DNA of 64,000 nt from Acinetobacter seifertii (GTDB taxonomy: Bacteria > Pseudomonadota > Gammaproteobacteria > Pseudomonadales > Moraxellaceae), in assembly GCF_000368065.1 (NCBI RefSeq), contig NZ_KB851205.1:1-64000 (forward strand). Reading direction: 5' to 3'. Positions 1-8,911 of this stretch are shown piece by piece; positions within the stretch are counted from its first letter, which is position 1, and each line of letters begins with the position of its first letter. Position numbers and translations under genes: made by a program. Under the pieces are notes generated by a model. That model was not told where the DNA came from, searched no databases, and saw nothing but the letters and a program-made list of their open reading frames with translations.

Positions 1-126
1 CTTCGAGTAATTTAAACCAATCAATCAATGAAAATTATTTCGATTAATCAATCAGTAAAAATCCACACAAGTTGTTCTTCAATTCTCTTAATGATCTTCT
101 TCCTGGTTCGTCACCAGCAAGCTAGG
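1..126 (-). other. 5' leader of a ribosomal RNA operon (16S gene lies beyond the left edge)
   Basis: Transcribed leader between promoter P2 and the 16S gene. The minus strand shows the GAACAACTTGTGTGG segment typical of gammaproteobacterial rRNA leaders, followed by the repeated ATTGATTGATT tract seen in Acinetobacter rrn leaders. The start of 16S (the AGAGTTTGATC region) is not in the window, so no rRNA gene is annotated. The assignment rests on remembered Acinetobacter rrn leaders plus the tandem promoters. Confidence 0.7.
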
Positions 127-132
127 TCGGCT

Positions 133-160
133 ATATTACTCTTAATCTCTTAAAAGTCAA
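133..160 (-). promoter_or_regulatory. rRNA operon promoter P2 (proximal)
   Basis: Read on the minus strand there is a -35 TTGACT (155-160) and a -10 TAATAT (133-138) separated by 16 bp. A GC-containing discriminator (AGCCGACC) follows the -10, as usual for stringently controlled rRNA promoters. It points out of the left edge of the window, where the 16S gene is expected. Confidence 0.8.
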
Positions 161-295
161 CAGGTAATTTCGATATTTTTAAAACTTATTTTCTAAACCA
201 CCTTGTCATCAAATTCATCACTTAAAGTAACCAACTTAATCACAAGTAACTGTTTTTCAACAAGTTTCTATCTGCATCACCGCCGATGGATGTGC

Positions 296-350
296 ATTAT
301 AGACCATTAAATTCCCTTTGCAAGCGGAAATTAAAAATTTATGACTTGAG
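296..350 (-). promoter_or_regulatory. rRNA operon promoter P1 (distal) with UP element
   Basis: On the minus strand the -35 is TTGCAA (318-323) and the -10 is a perfect TATAAT (296-301), with a 16-bp spacer. The A/T-rich block just upstream (about 325-345) fits an UP element. It lies about 160 bp upstream of a second promoter of the same direction, the tandem arrangement usual for rRNA operons. Confidence 0.8.
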
Positions 351-414
351 CGTTCACTTTTAAACCAAATGCCATATTAAGTTATTGTTTTATATTAATA
401 ATTATTTTAAATAT

Positions 415-1011
415 TTATTTTTGACCCAAATAAGCCAGTATCATCATCGATAATTCTTGCTTAAGTTGTTGTTCTGATATGAGAAAATTATTCTGACTCA
501 CGTAACGCATCATCGTAAAAAGCGTACTATTAATAATTACAAAGGATTTATGTTTCACTTGTTCGAAGTCCCACTGATGAGGATTTCTACTAAATGTATA
601 TAGTCCCACTTCAAAAAAATGCTTCTCTAAAATCTGAGCAGCTTGCGAATGACTATAGTCATGACAATGTTTCAGTACTTCTATAAAAAATCCGTGATCG
701 GCTTTTAATGCATTAAATCCTAGCTCTATCGCCAAGGGAATAAGCAGATCTAAAGGAATATTTCCTTGATGCATAACTAATTCTTTGAGTTGTTGTCCTA
801 ATAGTTCGCTTTTACGACGCAATAGTTCTTCTATGATTTGATCTTTATTCTCAAAGTATTGGTAAATCGAGCCTACACTCACTCCAGATTTCTCTGCAAT
901 TTTAGGAGTCGTTGTATGAAGCAATCCATATTGGGCAATACAGTGCTGTGTTGCCTCTAAGATATGGTCAACAATAACTTTTGAACGCTGTTGCTGTGGG
1001 ACTTTTCTCAT
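415..1011 (-). CDS. TetR/AcrR family transcriptional regulator
   Basis: 198-aa one-component repressor. The N-terminal helix-turn-helix (about residues 10-58) has the TetR pattern, with ...HTTTPKIAEKSGVSVGSIYQYFENKDQIIEEL... The C-terminal part (60-198) is the divergent ligand-binding helical domain. It is divergent from the MpaB/DUF2236 oxygenase-like gene, with about 90 bp between the starts that contain direct and inverted repeats, so it very probably represses that gene and itself. The ligand cannot be deduced; the oxygenase partner suggests a hydrophobic compound. The gene ends about 90 bp before the rRNA promoter region. Confidence 0.9.
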   Translation of the reverse strand: MRKVPQQQRSKVIVDHILEATQHCIAQYGLLHTTTPKIAEKSGVSVGSIYQYFENKDQIIEELLRRKSELLGQQLKELVMHQGNIPLDLLIPLAIELGFNALKADHGFFIEVLKHCHDYSHSQAAQILEKHFFEVGLYTFSRNPHQWDFEQVKHKSFVIINSTLFTMMRYVSQNNFLISEQQLKQELSMMILAYLGQK

Positions 1012-1028
1012 CGTTTTTTTATTCGTTA

Positions 1029-1060
1029 AATGCGAATTGAATGCGAATAATTATTCATAT
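1029..1060. promoter_or_regulatory. Putative TetR operator between tetR and the DUF2236 gene
   Basis: Contains the perfect 12-bp palindrome GAATAATTATTC (1045-1056), extendable outward by AT at each side, and two direct copies of AATGCGAAT (1029-1037 and 1040-1048) with an 11-bp, one-turn period. The position between divergent genes suggests autoregulation by the TetR protein. This is inference from symmetry and position. Confidence 0.5.
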
Positions 1061-1099
1061 TAGCCTATTTATCATTCAGATCGATAAGTAAGTAACGAT

Positions 1100-2314
1100 A
1101 TGCAAATGATTAGCCCGACTCGACTTGCTTCTTTTAATGATATGCAAGATAGTAATTTCTTTACTCAGTTTTTAAATATCTGTTGTGAAAAACCTGTACA
1201 ACCGAACTATACAGAATATGTATCTTTACAACGTGCTCTTTGTGAAGGGGACGTTGAAATGGATAAGGTGATTGATTGGGTTATGCAAAATCCCAAAGAT
1301 CATCGCATGATTTTTGAAAAGATATTATTTCAAGGCCGTAATGACCTATTCGAGCCTATACCTACTGAGTTAGAAAATTTCTTTAATTACATTGAACAAA
1401 AGCCTGAATGGTTAGATCAGCGCCAAATTGATGCGGCTGTTAAATTTACTCATCGTTTAGGAATAAATAATGGTTTTATTCTTAGAGATTTATCTTTAAT
1501 GGCGGGATATTTATATCCTGGATTTAATCAACCATTAATTTTAACAGGCGCACTAAAGAAACAGGCAGGTACTCGTTTAGCAGAAACTACAAAATGGTGG
1601 GTTGATATTACTGAACCTCAAGGACTTGATCGTTTAAGCTCAGGTTTTACTTCAACGATTTATGTTCGTTTTATTCATGCTCTTGTTCGCCGACAATTAA
1701 AGAAGTCTGATCGTTGGAATAGTGACGTTTGGGGAATTCCTCTTAATCAGTTTGATTTAGCAATGACTAATTTGGCTTTTAGCAGTGTAGTTTTACTTGC
1801 TATGAGAGCTTTAGGTATCTGGCCAACCCAACAAGAAGCCAAGAGTTTTTTACATTTTTGGCGTTATGTCGGATGGTTAATGGGTATTGATGAAAAATGG
1901 CTTATTCAATCTGAAACTGAAGGCTGGCGATTACTTTATTGGATGCAGTTTGCTCATCCTCACTCCGATCACAGCAGTGTTGAGTTAGGATCAAGCTTAT
2001 CTAAAGAACCTTTTGAAAGAAAATATCTGCATCTGCGCTCTTTGCAGCAGAAGCTTGCTTATCGACAACATTTAGAACTTACCCAATTTTTTATTGGTAA
2101 GAAACGGATGAAATTACTTGGATTGCCTCAACAGTCTGCTCCATGGTTTGCTTATTATCTGATTTTACGTAATTCAGTACTTTATAACGGCGCAAAATTT
2201 TCACCAAAAGTTGAAAGGTTTTTAACTCAATCAGGTCGTAATCTACAGAAACTTGGCCTACGTCTTTATGAAAATCAAGGTAAGGTAAAAACCTTAGCGA
2301 GTATGCATCAATAG
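1100..2314 (+). CDS. Oxygenase MpaB/DUF2236 family protein
   Basis: 404 aa, full length for the MpaB/latex-clearing-protein-like family (DUF2236). These are mostly helical proteins, some of them b-type haem oxygenases. Family hallmarks are visible: the TRLAETTKWWVDIT segment (about residues 158-171), followed by FTSTIYVRFIHALVRRQL (about 183-200), which supplies the conserved His of this family, then a WG-PLNQFDLAMTNLAFS stretch. The start is one of two adjacent ATGs (MQM). It is divergent from a TetR regulator, the usual arrangement for this family. The substrate is unknown; a lipid-like or polyisoprenoid oxygenation role is only an extrapolation. Confidence 0.8.
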   Translation: MQMISPTRLASFNDMQDSNFFTQFLNICCEKPVQPNYTEYVSLQRALCEGDVEMDKVIDWVMQNPKDHRMIFEKILFQGRNDLFEPIPTELENFFNYIEQKPEWLDQRQIDAAVKFTHRLGINNGFILRDLSLMAGYLYPGFNQPLILTGALKKQAGTRLAETTKWWVDITEPQGLDRLSSGFTSTIYVRFIHALVRRQLKKSDRWNSDVWGIPLNQFDLAMTNLAFSSVVLLAMRALGIWPTQQEAKSFLHFWRYVGWLMGIDEKWLIQSETEGWRLLYWMQFAHPHSDHSSVELGSSLSKEPFERKYLHLRSLQQKLAYRQHLELTQFFIGKKRMKLLGLPQQSAPWFAYYLILRNSVLYNGAKFSPKVERFLTQSGRNLQKLGLRLYENQGKVKTLASMHQ

Positions 2315-2334
2315 TTTTTAAAACCTAAAAATAA

Positions 2335-2367
2335 AAAATGGAAGCCCGTTAACCAGACTTCCATTTT
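2335..2367. terminator. Bidirectional Rho-independent terminator
   Basis: Stem AAAATGGAAG (2335-2344) pairs with CTTCCATTTT (2358-2367) around a 13-nt loop. A- and T-rich flanks serve both the DUF2236 gene (+) and the copper cassette (-). Confidence 0.75.
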
Positions 2368-2381
2368 AAATATTAAGGAGC

Positions 2382-2588
2382 CTATTGAGCTGATGAACTG
2401 TGCATTTCAGCGTGATTCATTTGCTCATGTGACTCCATCATCTGCTTGTTCTTTTGACTTGGCATATAGTCTGGTTCATTGTTAATTGCCCAGTAGAAAA
2501 TAAGCATAAATAGTAAGGCTAAGATAGAGGCTACAATAAGTAACTTCCATCCCCACCAAGAGTGTTCCGGCGATAGTTTATTTGTCAT
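2382..2588 (-). CDS. Small Met/His-rich single-pass membrane protein, copper cassette
   Basis: 68 aa. One transmembrane helix spans about residues 13-34 (WKLLIVASILALLFMLIFYW), followed by a short hydrophilic tail rich in Met and His (KNKQMMESHEQMNHAEMHSS), the kind of tail that binds Cu(I). It lies 53 bp downstream of the TonB-dependent copper receptor and is probably co-transcribed with it. I do not recognise a named family. The context suggests an accessory role in copper handling at the inner membrane, which is inference. Confidence 0.7.
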   Translation of the reverse strand: MTNKLSPEHSWWGWKLLIVASILALLFMLIFYWAINNEPDYMPSQKNKQMMESHEQMNHAEMHSSSAQ

Positions 2589-2641
2589 TTCATTTCTCTC
2601 TTTAAATTAATTCTTTCAGTTCATTTAATTGGTTAAGCTGA

Positions 2642-4756
2642 TTAAAACTTCATGCTCATACGAACCCAATAATTTCTTCCGATATTATTGAACTGCTCTT
2701 CGCTCGCAAATCCAAAGCCTGCACTACCCGCTTTATTTAAGTGTTCTGTGTAGGTCTTATCTAATACGTTATCGATGCCGACAGAGACATCAATATCTTT
2801 ACGAAGGTTATAACTTCCGTTTAAAGAAAGTGTTGAGAAACCTTTACTTGGTTTTAGATCATATCCCACGATATTACCTTGATGTAGACTCACACGGTTT
2901 TGCTCAGCAACCGCTCGCCACAACAGACCCAAATTATACTTATCAGCTACATAGCGAATATTTAATCGACCTTCTAAAGGTGAAATTTGAGGTAACGGCT
3001 TGTCATCTGTGGTGTTTTTACCCCATGCATACATCGCACTCAAATCTGCTTGAATATGATCAGTAAATTGGTATCCAATACCCGCCTCTGCACCAGCAAT
3101 AGTCGCGTCAACATTTTTGGCACCCGCAGTAATATCATTGCTCATATCATGCCCACCAATTCCCATACTTGGGTGATGGTGGTAACTCATTAAGATGTAG
3201 TCATCTACTAAACCTGCATAAGCTGAAGCCCATGTATTTAAAGCTCCATGTTGTTGCTGGAAGCCTAGATCCAACTGCAATGTTTTCTCAGGGTTGACAC
3301 CGTTAAAGGTATTGGTTGAGCCAGCATTACCGTGTTTAGGCGAGAAAAGCTCCCAATAATCAGGCATACGCTCTACATAACCTAAACCAATATAGCTTTT
3401 TAAGTCATGCTCAGGATGTTGATTTTCCCAACGTACAAAAGCACTCGGTAACGTCTTTTCAAGCTTTGTATTAAAGCCTTGTGCTTTAGAGTCGGCACGC
3501 TCATCTTCAACTATGACTCGATCTAAACGCACACCTGTGACCAGTTTGTTGAGATCGTTCCATTGATAACCAAGTTCACCAAAAGCACCGTATGATTGAA
3601 AACGCATATCTTGACGATATGGAATATTCATAGAAGGCATATTCGGTGATGACATGCTACCGCCATGTTTATTGAATTGAGAATCGACACCTGTAATCAG
3701 GCTCCACTTATTCCATTCAGAGGTCATGGCTAAGCGCGAGTTTAGTGTACGGCGTGTCACTTCCATTGCCATCGCGTTTGGCATGAGCATGGTCATACCA
3801 CCATGGTTCATTTCAACTAATGGAGGAGTACGTAAGCTAAAGTTATCCATAATATGGTCGTTATAGCTGTAGTTCACCTGCCCTTCAATTTTCTTAATGA
3901 CATCAGTGATATTTTTCTTTTCGAACCGCAGACCTAAGCTTTCTCGAGCAAATTGAGATCCGTCCATTGAACGTCCAGCATAAAGCGATTCACCATCCGA
4001 TTTCCCTCCCGTGAGCTCGATCCACGTGTTTTTATCTGGAGTAAAGCCAAGTGCTACATCAGCATTCCACTTCTTCCATGCTGAAGGTACGGTATTGCCG
4101 TCACCATCTTGATAACTATTGGACTCTGAGCGGTTGGCATTTAAACGGATATATTTTTTCTCATCGCCAACGGCCGCCTCAACATTATGATCAATACGTC
4201 CATATGAACCTAGCAGGACACTCGCTTGTCCACGATAAGGTTTTTCAGAGGTGAGCTTTTCAGGCTGACGTTCAAAAAGCACAGTAGCTGCTGAACCTGT
4301 ATTGGCATATTGAACAGTTTGCGGACCTTTAATGACAGAAATACGGTCATAACTTTCTGGAGAGATATAAGAAGTTGGAGCATCCATACGGTTTGGACAT
4401 GCACCTAGGTTTTCCGTTCCATCTGTCAAAATTTTGATGCGTGAACCAAACATGCCTCGGAATGTCACATCACCATTTGTTCCACCACTTTGTATTGAAT
4501 TGAAGCCCATAATACTTTGTAGATAGTCTGCCCCATCTGTGGCAGGTACTGGCTGAATTGGTTGCTTCGGATCTGCATGTACAATCAGACCATTTGCATC
4601 GTTTCCTTGTTGTGCTGTAACAACAATAGGTGCCAATGAATGAAGTGATTTTGAGTCGGCATCATTTTTTTCTGAATCGGCAAAAGCGAAACCGGAATGA
4701 GAGACAGCAAGCATCGCAACCCATAAAGGCTGTAATAAGAATTTAGAATGTGGCAT
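2642..4756 (-). CDS. oprC: TonB-dependent copper receptor (OprC/NosA type)
   Basis: 704-aa outer-membrane receptor. It has a signal peptide (about 1-26), a TonB-box-like APIVVTAQQ (about 43-51), a plug domain with NGDVTFRGMFGSRIKILTDG and the family signature CPNRMDAPTSYISPESYDRI, and then a 22-strand barrel ending in aromatic Phe (MSMKF). Met-rich loops (for example HGGMTMLMPNAMAMEV and SMSSPNMPSMNIP) fit copper binding. Imports copper, perhaps as a complex, with energy from TonB-ExbBD. It sits between a DUF2946 gene and a small Met/His-rich membrane protein, a common copper-uptake arrangement. Confidence 0.9.
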   Translation of the reverse strand: MPHSKFLLQPLWVAMLAVSHSGFAFADSEKNDADSKSLHSLAPIVVTAQQGNDANGLIVHADPKQPIQPVPATDGADYLQSIMGFNSIQSGGTNGDVTFRGMFGSRIKILTDGTENLGACPNRMDAPTSYISPESYDRISVIKGPQTVQYANTGSAATVLFERQPEKLTSEKPYRGQASVLLGSYGRIDHNVEAAVGDEKKYIRLNANRSESNSYQDGDGNTVPSAWKKWNADVALGFTPDKNTWIELTGGKSDGESLYAGRSMDGSQFARESLGLRFEKKNITDVIKKIEGQVNYSYNDHIMDNFSLRTPPLVEMNHGGMTMLMPNAMAMEVTRRTLNSRLAMTSEWNKWSLITGVDSQFNKHGGSMSSPNMPSMNIPYRQDMRFQSYGAFGELGYQWNDLNKLVTGVRLDRVIVEDERADSKAQGFNTKLEKTLPSAFVRWENQHPEHDLKSYIGLGYVERMPDYWELFSPKHGNAGSTNTFNGVNPEKTLQLDLGFQQQHGALNTWASAYAGLVDDYILMSYHHHPSMGIGGHDMSNDITAGAKNVDATIAGAEAGIGYQFTDHIQADLSAMYAWGKNTTDDKPLPQISPLEGRLNIRYVADKYNLGLLWRAVAEQNRVSLHQGNIVGYDLKPSKGFSTLSLNGSYNLRKDIDVSVGIDNVLDKTYTEHLNKAGSAGFGFASEEQFNNIGRNYWVRMSMKF

Positions 4757-4829
4757 TTTTTATACGCTCTAAAACATAAATAAAGTGATATCGAAGTCAA
4801 TAAAGACCCCAACAAAAAACTGCTTTTAT

Positions 4830-5255
4830 TTATGCAAATAGAGGCGGTGCACGCCCTTGCGGGAGTAAGAAGAGTCGCTGTAGTGCAAAATAAACATGTC
4901 GAAATGCTTGTTGATAGGCGACTAAGCGAACTTGTATACGAACGAGTACCTCTTTTACGCCAAATTCGGGAGGTAAAACCAGATTGGCGTAGACGGTACA
5001 ATATTGGCATTGGTGATTTGCATCATGGTGGTCATGATGTTCAGGTAATTGTGCCTGCTCGATATGACGCTCATGATGCATATGCATGGTATGTGACATG
5101 GTTTCCATCTGTGCCTTGGGTTTAAGCAAAGCGCGGGTAATAGTTTCACAGACCGGAGCAATTTGATATTGCTTCGGCAATAGCGGCTGTAGAAATACCG
5201 CAATCTGTAAAAACACTGCTGCACATGCGAGCAACAGACCACTACGAAAAACCAA
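4830..5255 (-). CDS. DUF2946 family protein
   Basis: 141 aa with an N-terminal hydrophobic segment (about 5-25), a His/Met-rich middle (HTMHMHHERH, EHHDHHDANH) and the family's CxxC-like HQCQYC motif. DUF2946 proteins usually precede TonB-dependent copper receptors, as here, so it is assigned to copper handling in the periplasm or inner membrane. The only in-frame start is a TTG at 5255, because a stop codon lies two codons upstream and the next Met is deep in the protein. Overlapping long frames on both strands are products of the same His-rich sequence. Confidence 0.75.
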   Translation of the reverse strand: MVFRSGLLLACAAVFLQIAVFLQPLLPKQYQIAPVCETITRALLKPKAQMETMSHTMHMHHERHIEQAQLPEHHDHHDANHQCQYCTVYANLVLPPEFGVKEVLVRIQVRLVAYQQAFRHVYFALQRLFLLPQGRAPPLFA

Positions 5256-5290
5256 AAATCACATCCACACTATAATGTTTGAAAAAACTT

Positions 5291-5821
5291 TTAACGTTTC
5301 ACCGCAACTTTTTCACGCTCGCGTTGACGAACAATCTTTTCGACTTTTTCACGTGCGCGCTGACGTTTAAGTGGCGACAAATAATCCACAAACAATTTGC
5401 CTTTTAAGTGATCCATTTCATGTTGGATACAAACAGCGAGAAGTCCGTCAGCTTCTATCTCAAATGCTTGACCTTCAAGGTTAATTGCCTCGATTTTCAC
5501 ACGTGACGGGCGATCAACTTTGTCGTATATTTGTGGCACTGATAGACAGCCTTCTTCGTACGGCTGCGTCTCTTCAGTCAGTGGAGTTATTTTGGGGTTA
5601 ATGAAAACCAAAGGTTCATCTTTAGATTCAGACAAATCTATGACGATAAGCTGAATATGACGATCGACCTGAGAAGCTGCTAAACCAATACCTGGTGCCG
5701 CATACATGGTTTCAAGCATATCTGCTGCAAGTTGACGAATTTCATCAGTAACTTCTTCAACAGGCTTAGCAATGGTACGAAGACGGGGATCAGGAAAACT
5801 TAAAATAGGTAATAAGGCCAT
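5291..5821 (-). CDS. def: Peptide deformylase
   Basis: 176 aa, normal length. Removes the formyl group from the N-terminal Met of nascent proteins. All three catalytic motifs are present: GIGLAASQV (about 45-53), EGCLSVP (about 90-96) with the metal-binding Cys, and QHEMDHLKG (about 132-140) with the HExxH metal site. The C-terminus is basic and helical (KRQRAREKVEKIVRQREREK). It is divergent from the LysM gene, the same neighbourhood as in many gammaproteobacteria (def, LysM protein, dprA, tsaC). Confidence 0.97.
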   Translation of the reverse strand: MALLPILSFPDPRLRTIAKPVEEVTDEIRQLAADMLETMYAAPGIGLAASQVDRHIQLIVIDLSESKDEPLVFINPKITPLTEETQPYEEGCLSVPQIYDKVDRPSRVKIEAINLEGQAFEIEADGLLAVCIQHEMDHLKGKLFVDYLSPLKRQRAREKVEKIVRQREREKVAVKR

Positions 5822-5943
5822 ACTGACGTCCTCACTTATGCCATTGATTAAAAAACCAAATGAAGGAAATACTTCATCGAAAAATTGTGTGTTAGCCGCC
5901 TATTATAACGCATCTGCACGCATAATTTTTAGGAATTATCATA

Positions 5944-7098
5944 ATGAAAAAGGTTTTTGACGGCATGGTTCAATTTCATGCTTTGGGGATAAAAAAGCAT
6001 TTACTTGCTTTAGCACTCTGTACAGGAGTTGCATTTGGTACGGTAGCAGAGGTTCATGCTGCCAGTCCGAATCATAATCCACCTTCTCTTAAAAGCAATG
6101 CACCCAATGTGTATGTTGTAAAACGTGGAGATACCTTATGGGATATTTCAGGTCATTTTCTAAATAAACCATGGCGTTGGCCTGAAATCTGGGCAAGCAA
6201 TCAACATGTTAAAAATCCACACTGGATCTATCCTGGTGACAGATTACTACTATGCAGCTTAGATGGACGACCATTGGTAGGTAAAGATGAAGGAGATGGC
6301 TGTGTAGGTATTATTCGTCGTTACACAGGCCAAACCACAAACTTGCAACCACAAGTTCGTGTCGAAGCATTAAATAACAGTGTACCGGTTATTCCACTTG
6401 AACATATTAAACAGTGGTTAGAGCACAGTACTATTTTACCAGCCGATTCAATTGCCAACACACCTTACATTGTTGGGACAGCCGATCAACGTGTACTTGC
6501 AGGAAAAGGCCAAACTATTTATGCAAGAGGACAAGGTCTAGTTGAAGGTCAGCGCTATGCTGTTTATCGCGAAGGCGAACCTTACTATTTCACAGACAGT
6601 AAAGGTAAGAAGCATAGTTTAGGCATAGAGCTGTCACAGGTTGCTTCTGGTGTTGCGATGTCTACTGAAAAAGACATTACCACATTAGAACTTACCGATA
6701 GCTATGATGGTGAAGTACGTCGTGGCGATCGTGTTATGCCTGAAGAACAAGCTAATTTACCAACATTATTTTACCCCGTAGATGCTAAACAAGTGACTGA
6801 CGGTGGTAAAATTATTCGCGTCATGGGATCAATTGGTAGAGCTGCAAAAAATAGTGTCGTGACTTTAGACCGCGGTACAGCACAAGGTGTTCAGGTAGGT
6901 CAGGTTTTTGATATTGATCAACAAGGCGAGACCATTCGCGATCCAAAAACAAAAGAACCAATTCAGCTCCCTGGTCAACAAATTGGTAGTTTAATGGTCT
7001 TTAGAACTTTTGATCAGCTGAGCTATGCTTATGTTCTTGAAAGCAACTTACCAATTAAAGTCGGTTCAAGCATTCAGCCACCTCGTTTTACTGATTAG
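5944..7098 (+). CDS. LysM peptidoglycan-binding domain protein
   Basis: 384 aa exported protein. The N-terminal signal region spans about residues 15-40 (HLLALALCTGVAFGTVAEVHA). A LysM domain follows at about 56-105 (YVVKRGDTLWDISGHFLNKPWRWPEIW...NPHWIYPGDRL). The remainder is a beta-rich periplasmic region typical of the family found beside dprA. The ATG at 5944 has an AGGAATTATCAT upstream context. The stop overlaps a GTG codon of dprA (taGTG), suggesting translational coupling. Probably acts on or anchors to the cell wall; the exact role is unknown. Confidence 0.9.
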   Translation: MKKVFDGMVQFHALGIKKHLLALALCTGVAFGTVAEVHAASPNHNPPSLKSNAPNVYVVKRGDTLWDISGHFLNKPWRWPEIWASNQHVKNPHWIYPGDRLLLCSLDGRPLVGKDEGDGCVGIIRRYTGQTTNLQPQVRVEALNNSVPVIPLEHIKQWLEHSTILPADSIANTPYIVGTADQRVLAGKGQTIYARGQGLVEGQRYAVYREGEPYYFTDSKGKKHSLGIELSQVASGVAMSTEKDITTLELTDSYDGEVRRGDRVMPEEQANLPTLFYPVDAKQVTDGGKIIRVMGSIGRAAKNSVVTLDRGTAQGVQVGQVFDIDQQGETIRDPKTKEPIQLPGQQIGSLMVFRTFDQLSYAYVLESNLPIKVGSSIQPPRFTD

Positions 7099-8249
7099 TG
7101 CTGGATGTACCATTTACAATGCTTACCCAACTTTCTTCACACCATTACCACACACTTAAAGTGTGGTATTTGGTGCAACACTCGTTAGTTAGCTTTAAAA
7201 AAATTATTGATTATTTTGGAGACTGTGAAAAAGCCACTCAACCTGATGGTTTAGCAAAGTGGCAATCTCTTGGCTTACATGCCAATCACTTAAAGCGTCT
7301 AAATGAGTTTCAAACGGCGCAAGGTCAAACCGAGTTTGAACGACTTATACAACAAGTTCAACAGCATACTGATTTTATTTTGACACCAGATGATGCTGGC
7401 TATCCAACTCAATTACTCCCTTATACAGATCATCCACCTGTTATTTTTGGAAAAGGTCAGGCACAAGCATTATTACAACCGCAAATTGCGATTGTCGGTA
7501 GCCGAAAACCTAGCCCACATGGTCGTCAGGTGGCTTATGATTTTGCCTATTATTTAAGTGAAAAGGGTTTTTATGTAAGTAGCGGCTTGGCATACGGCAT
7601 TGATGAAGCAGCTCATCAAGGTGCATCTGTTCATCAACGTACGATAGCAGTGATAGGTACAGGTTTAGACAGTACCTATCCAGCTCAAAATAAAAAATTG
7701 GCAGAACATATTCTGGCTCAGAACGGCGCCATCATTAGTGAGTTTTTACCGGGAACACCACCTCTACAGCAGCATTTTCCACGTAGAAACAGAATTGTTA
7801 GCGGTCTGAGTTTAGGCGTATTAGTTGTAGAAGCGACTTTAAAAAGTGGCTCCCTCATTACTGCCAATAAAGCAGCTGAGCAAGGCAAAATCGTATTTGC
7901 CATTCCCGGTCATATTTACAGTGAATTTCATCAAGGTTGCCATCAACTTATTCGTGAAGGTGCAATTTTAGTCGATCACCCTGAACAAATTATTGAAGAC
8001 CTCGCCCTACCCACCCAATGGCAGAGCCAACAAAACTCAACAGAGGAGGCAATCGTTTCTTGCACCCCAGAAATTCCAGAGCATTTGATTAATATTTATC
8101 AGTCTTTAGACTGGGTAGGCCAAAATATTGACCAGCTTGTTTTGCATCATTCACAACCTGTTTCTGAACTCACCTCATCATTGATGGAACTAGAACTACT
8201 CGGTTTATGTATGCAACAATCAGGATTGTATTTACGTTGTCGTTCTTAA
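7098..8249 (+). CDS. dprA: DNA-processing protein DprA
   Basis: Recombination mediator that loads RecA on incoming single-stranded DNA during natural transformation, a trait Acinetobacter is known for. The Rossmann-like core is clear: IAIVGSRKPSPHGRQ (about 128-143), SSGLAYGIDEAAHQGA, VIGTGLDSTYP, FPRRNRIVSGLS and SGSLITANKA. The C-terminal winged-helix-like region (about 310-383) is present. The longest frame starts at a GTG overlapping the previous stop; an ATG at 7119 (giving 376 aa, MLTQLSSHH) is an equally possible start. Confidence 0.95.
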   Translation: MLDVPFTMLTQLSSHHYHTLKVWYLVQHSLVSFKKIIDYFGDCEKATQPDGLAKWQSLGLHANHLKRLNEFQTAQGQTEFERLIQQVQQHTDFILTPDDAGYPTQLLPYTDHPPVIFGKGQAQALLQPQIAIVGSRKPSPHGRQVAYDFAYYLSEKGFYVSSGLAYGIDEAAHQGASVHQRTIAVIGTGLDSTYPAQNKKLAEHILAQNGAIISEFLPGTPPLQQHFPRRNRIVSGLSLGVLVVEATLKSGSLITANKAAEQGKIVFAIPGHIYSEFHQGCHQLIREGAILVDHPEQIIEDLALPTQWQSQQNSTEEAIVSCTPEIPEHLINIYQSLDWVGQNIDQLVLHHSQPVSELTSSLMELELLGLCMQQSGLYLRCRS

Positions 8250-8299
8250 TATTAGAGCGCACAATAACGACTCTGTTTGATTGAAAGGAAAGTATTACC

Positions 8300-8869
8300 A
8301 TGATTACGACCTCAGTGACCGAAGCAGCCGAATGTTTACAACAAGGTCAAGTTTTGGCATATCCAACTGAGGCAGTCTGGGGACTAGGCTGTGACCCGTT
8401 TAATGAGCAAGCTTTTCAAAAAATTCTTGAATTGAAGCAACGTCCTATCGAAAAAGGCGTCATTTTATTAGCTGGGCACATTAGTCAAGTCGAGCATTTG
8501 CTGACTTCTTTACCGCAAAAGACTCAACAAGAGATCATTGACTGCTGGTCTAATCATCAACCATCAGAAAGAGCCACGACTTGGTTATTACCAGCCGATC
8601 AGCATATTCCATCATGGATTAAAGGCGAACATCCCCTTGTTGCTGTACGAGTAACAACACATCCTTTATGTGTGGCATTGTGCAATGCTTTTCATGGTTT
8701 TATTGTGTCGACGAGTGCCAATCCTAGTGGACAAGAGCCTGCTCATTCACTACAAGATGCCTGCCAATACTTTGGTTCACAATTAAACTATCTTAATGGT
8801 GACTTAGGGCAAAGTCAGCAACCAAGCCGAATCATTAATGCCTTAACTGGTGAAGTCATTCGTCCTTAA
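8300..8869 (+). CDS. tsaC: L-threonylcarbamoyladenylate synthase TsaC
   Basis: 189-aa YrdC/Sua5-type enzyme. Makes threonylcarbamoyl-AMP from Thr, bicarbonate and ATP for the t6A37 modification of ANN-decoding tRNAs. Family motifs are GQVLAYPTEAVWGLGCDP (about 17-34), KQRP-KGVILLAG (50-62) and STSANPSGQEPA (about 140-151). Its length matches the short TsaC form rather than Sua5. A GAAAGGAAAG Shine-Dalgarno lies before the ATG. It follows dprA by about 50 bp, probably in one operon with the LysM gene and dprA. Confidence 0.95.
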   Translation: MITTSVTEAAECLQQGQVLAYPTEAVWGLGCDPFNEQAFQKILELKQRPIEKGVILLAGHISQVEHLLTSLPQKTQQEIIDCWSNHQPSERATTWLLPADQHIPSWIKGEHPLVAVRVTTHPLCVALCNAFHGFIVSTSANPSGQEPAHSLQDACQYFGSQLNYLNGDLGQSQQPSRIINALTGEVIRP

Positions 8870-8877
8870 TTGTAGAC

Positions 8878-8911
8878 AAAAAAAAGCTCAGTTATATAGG
8901 GATAACTGAGC
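8878..8911 (-). terminator. Rho-independent terminator (minus strand)
   Basis: Perfect 10-bp stem GCTCAGTTAT (8886-8895) / ATAACTGAGC (8902-8911), loop ATAGGG. On the minus strand it is followed by a run of eight T (8878-8885). No T run follows on the plus strand, so it does not belong to tsaC. Confidence 0.75.

Noticed and set aside
4585..5125. Several overlapping ORFs of 95-141 codons on both strands over the DUF2946/oprC junction
   Set aside because: They are shadows of the His-rich DUF2946 gene and the oprC signal-peptide region; no Shine-Dalgarno, no recognisable domain.
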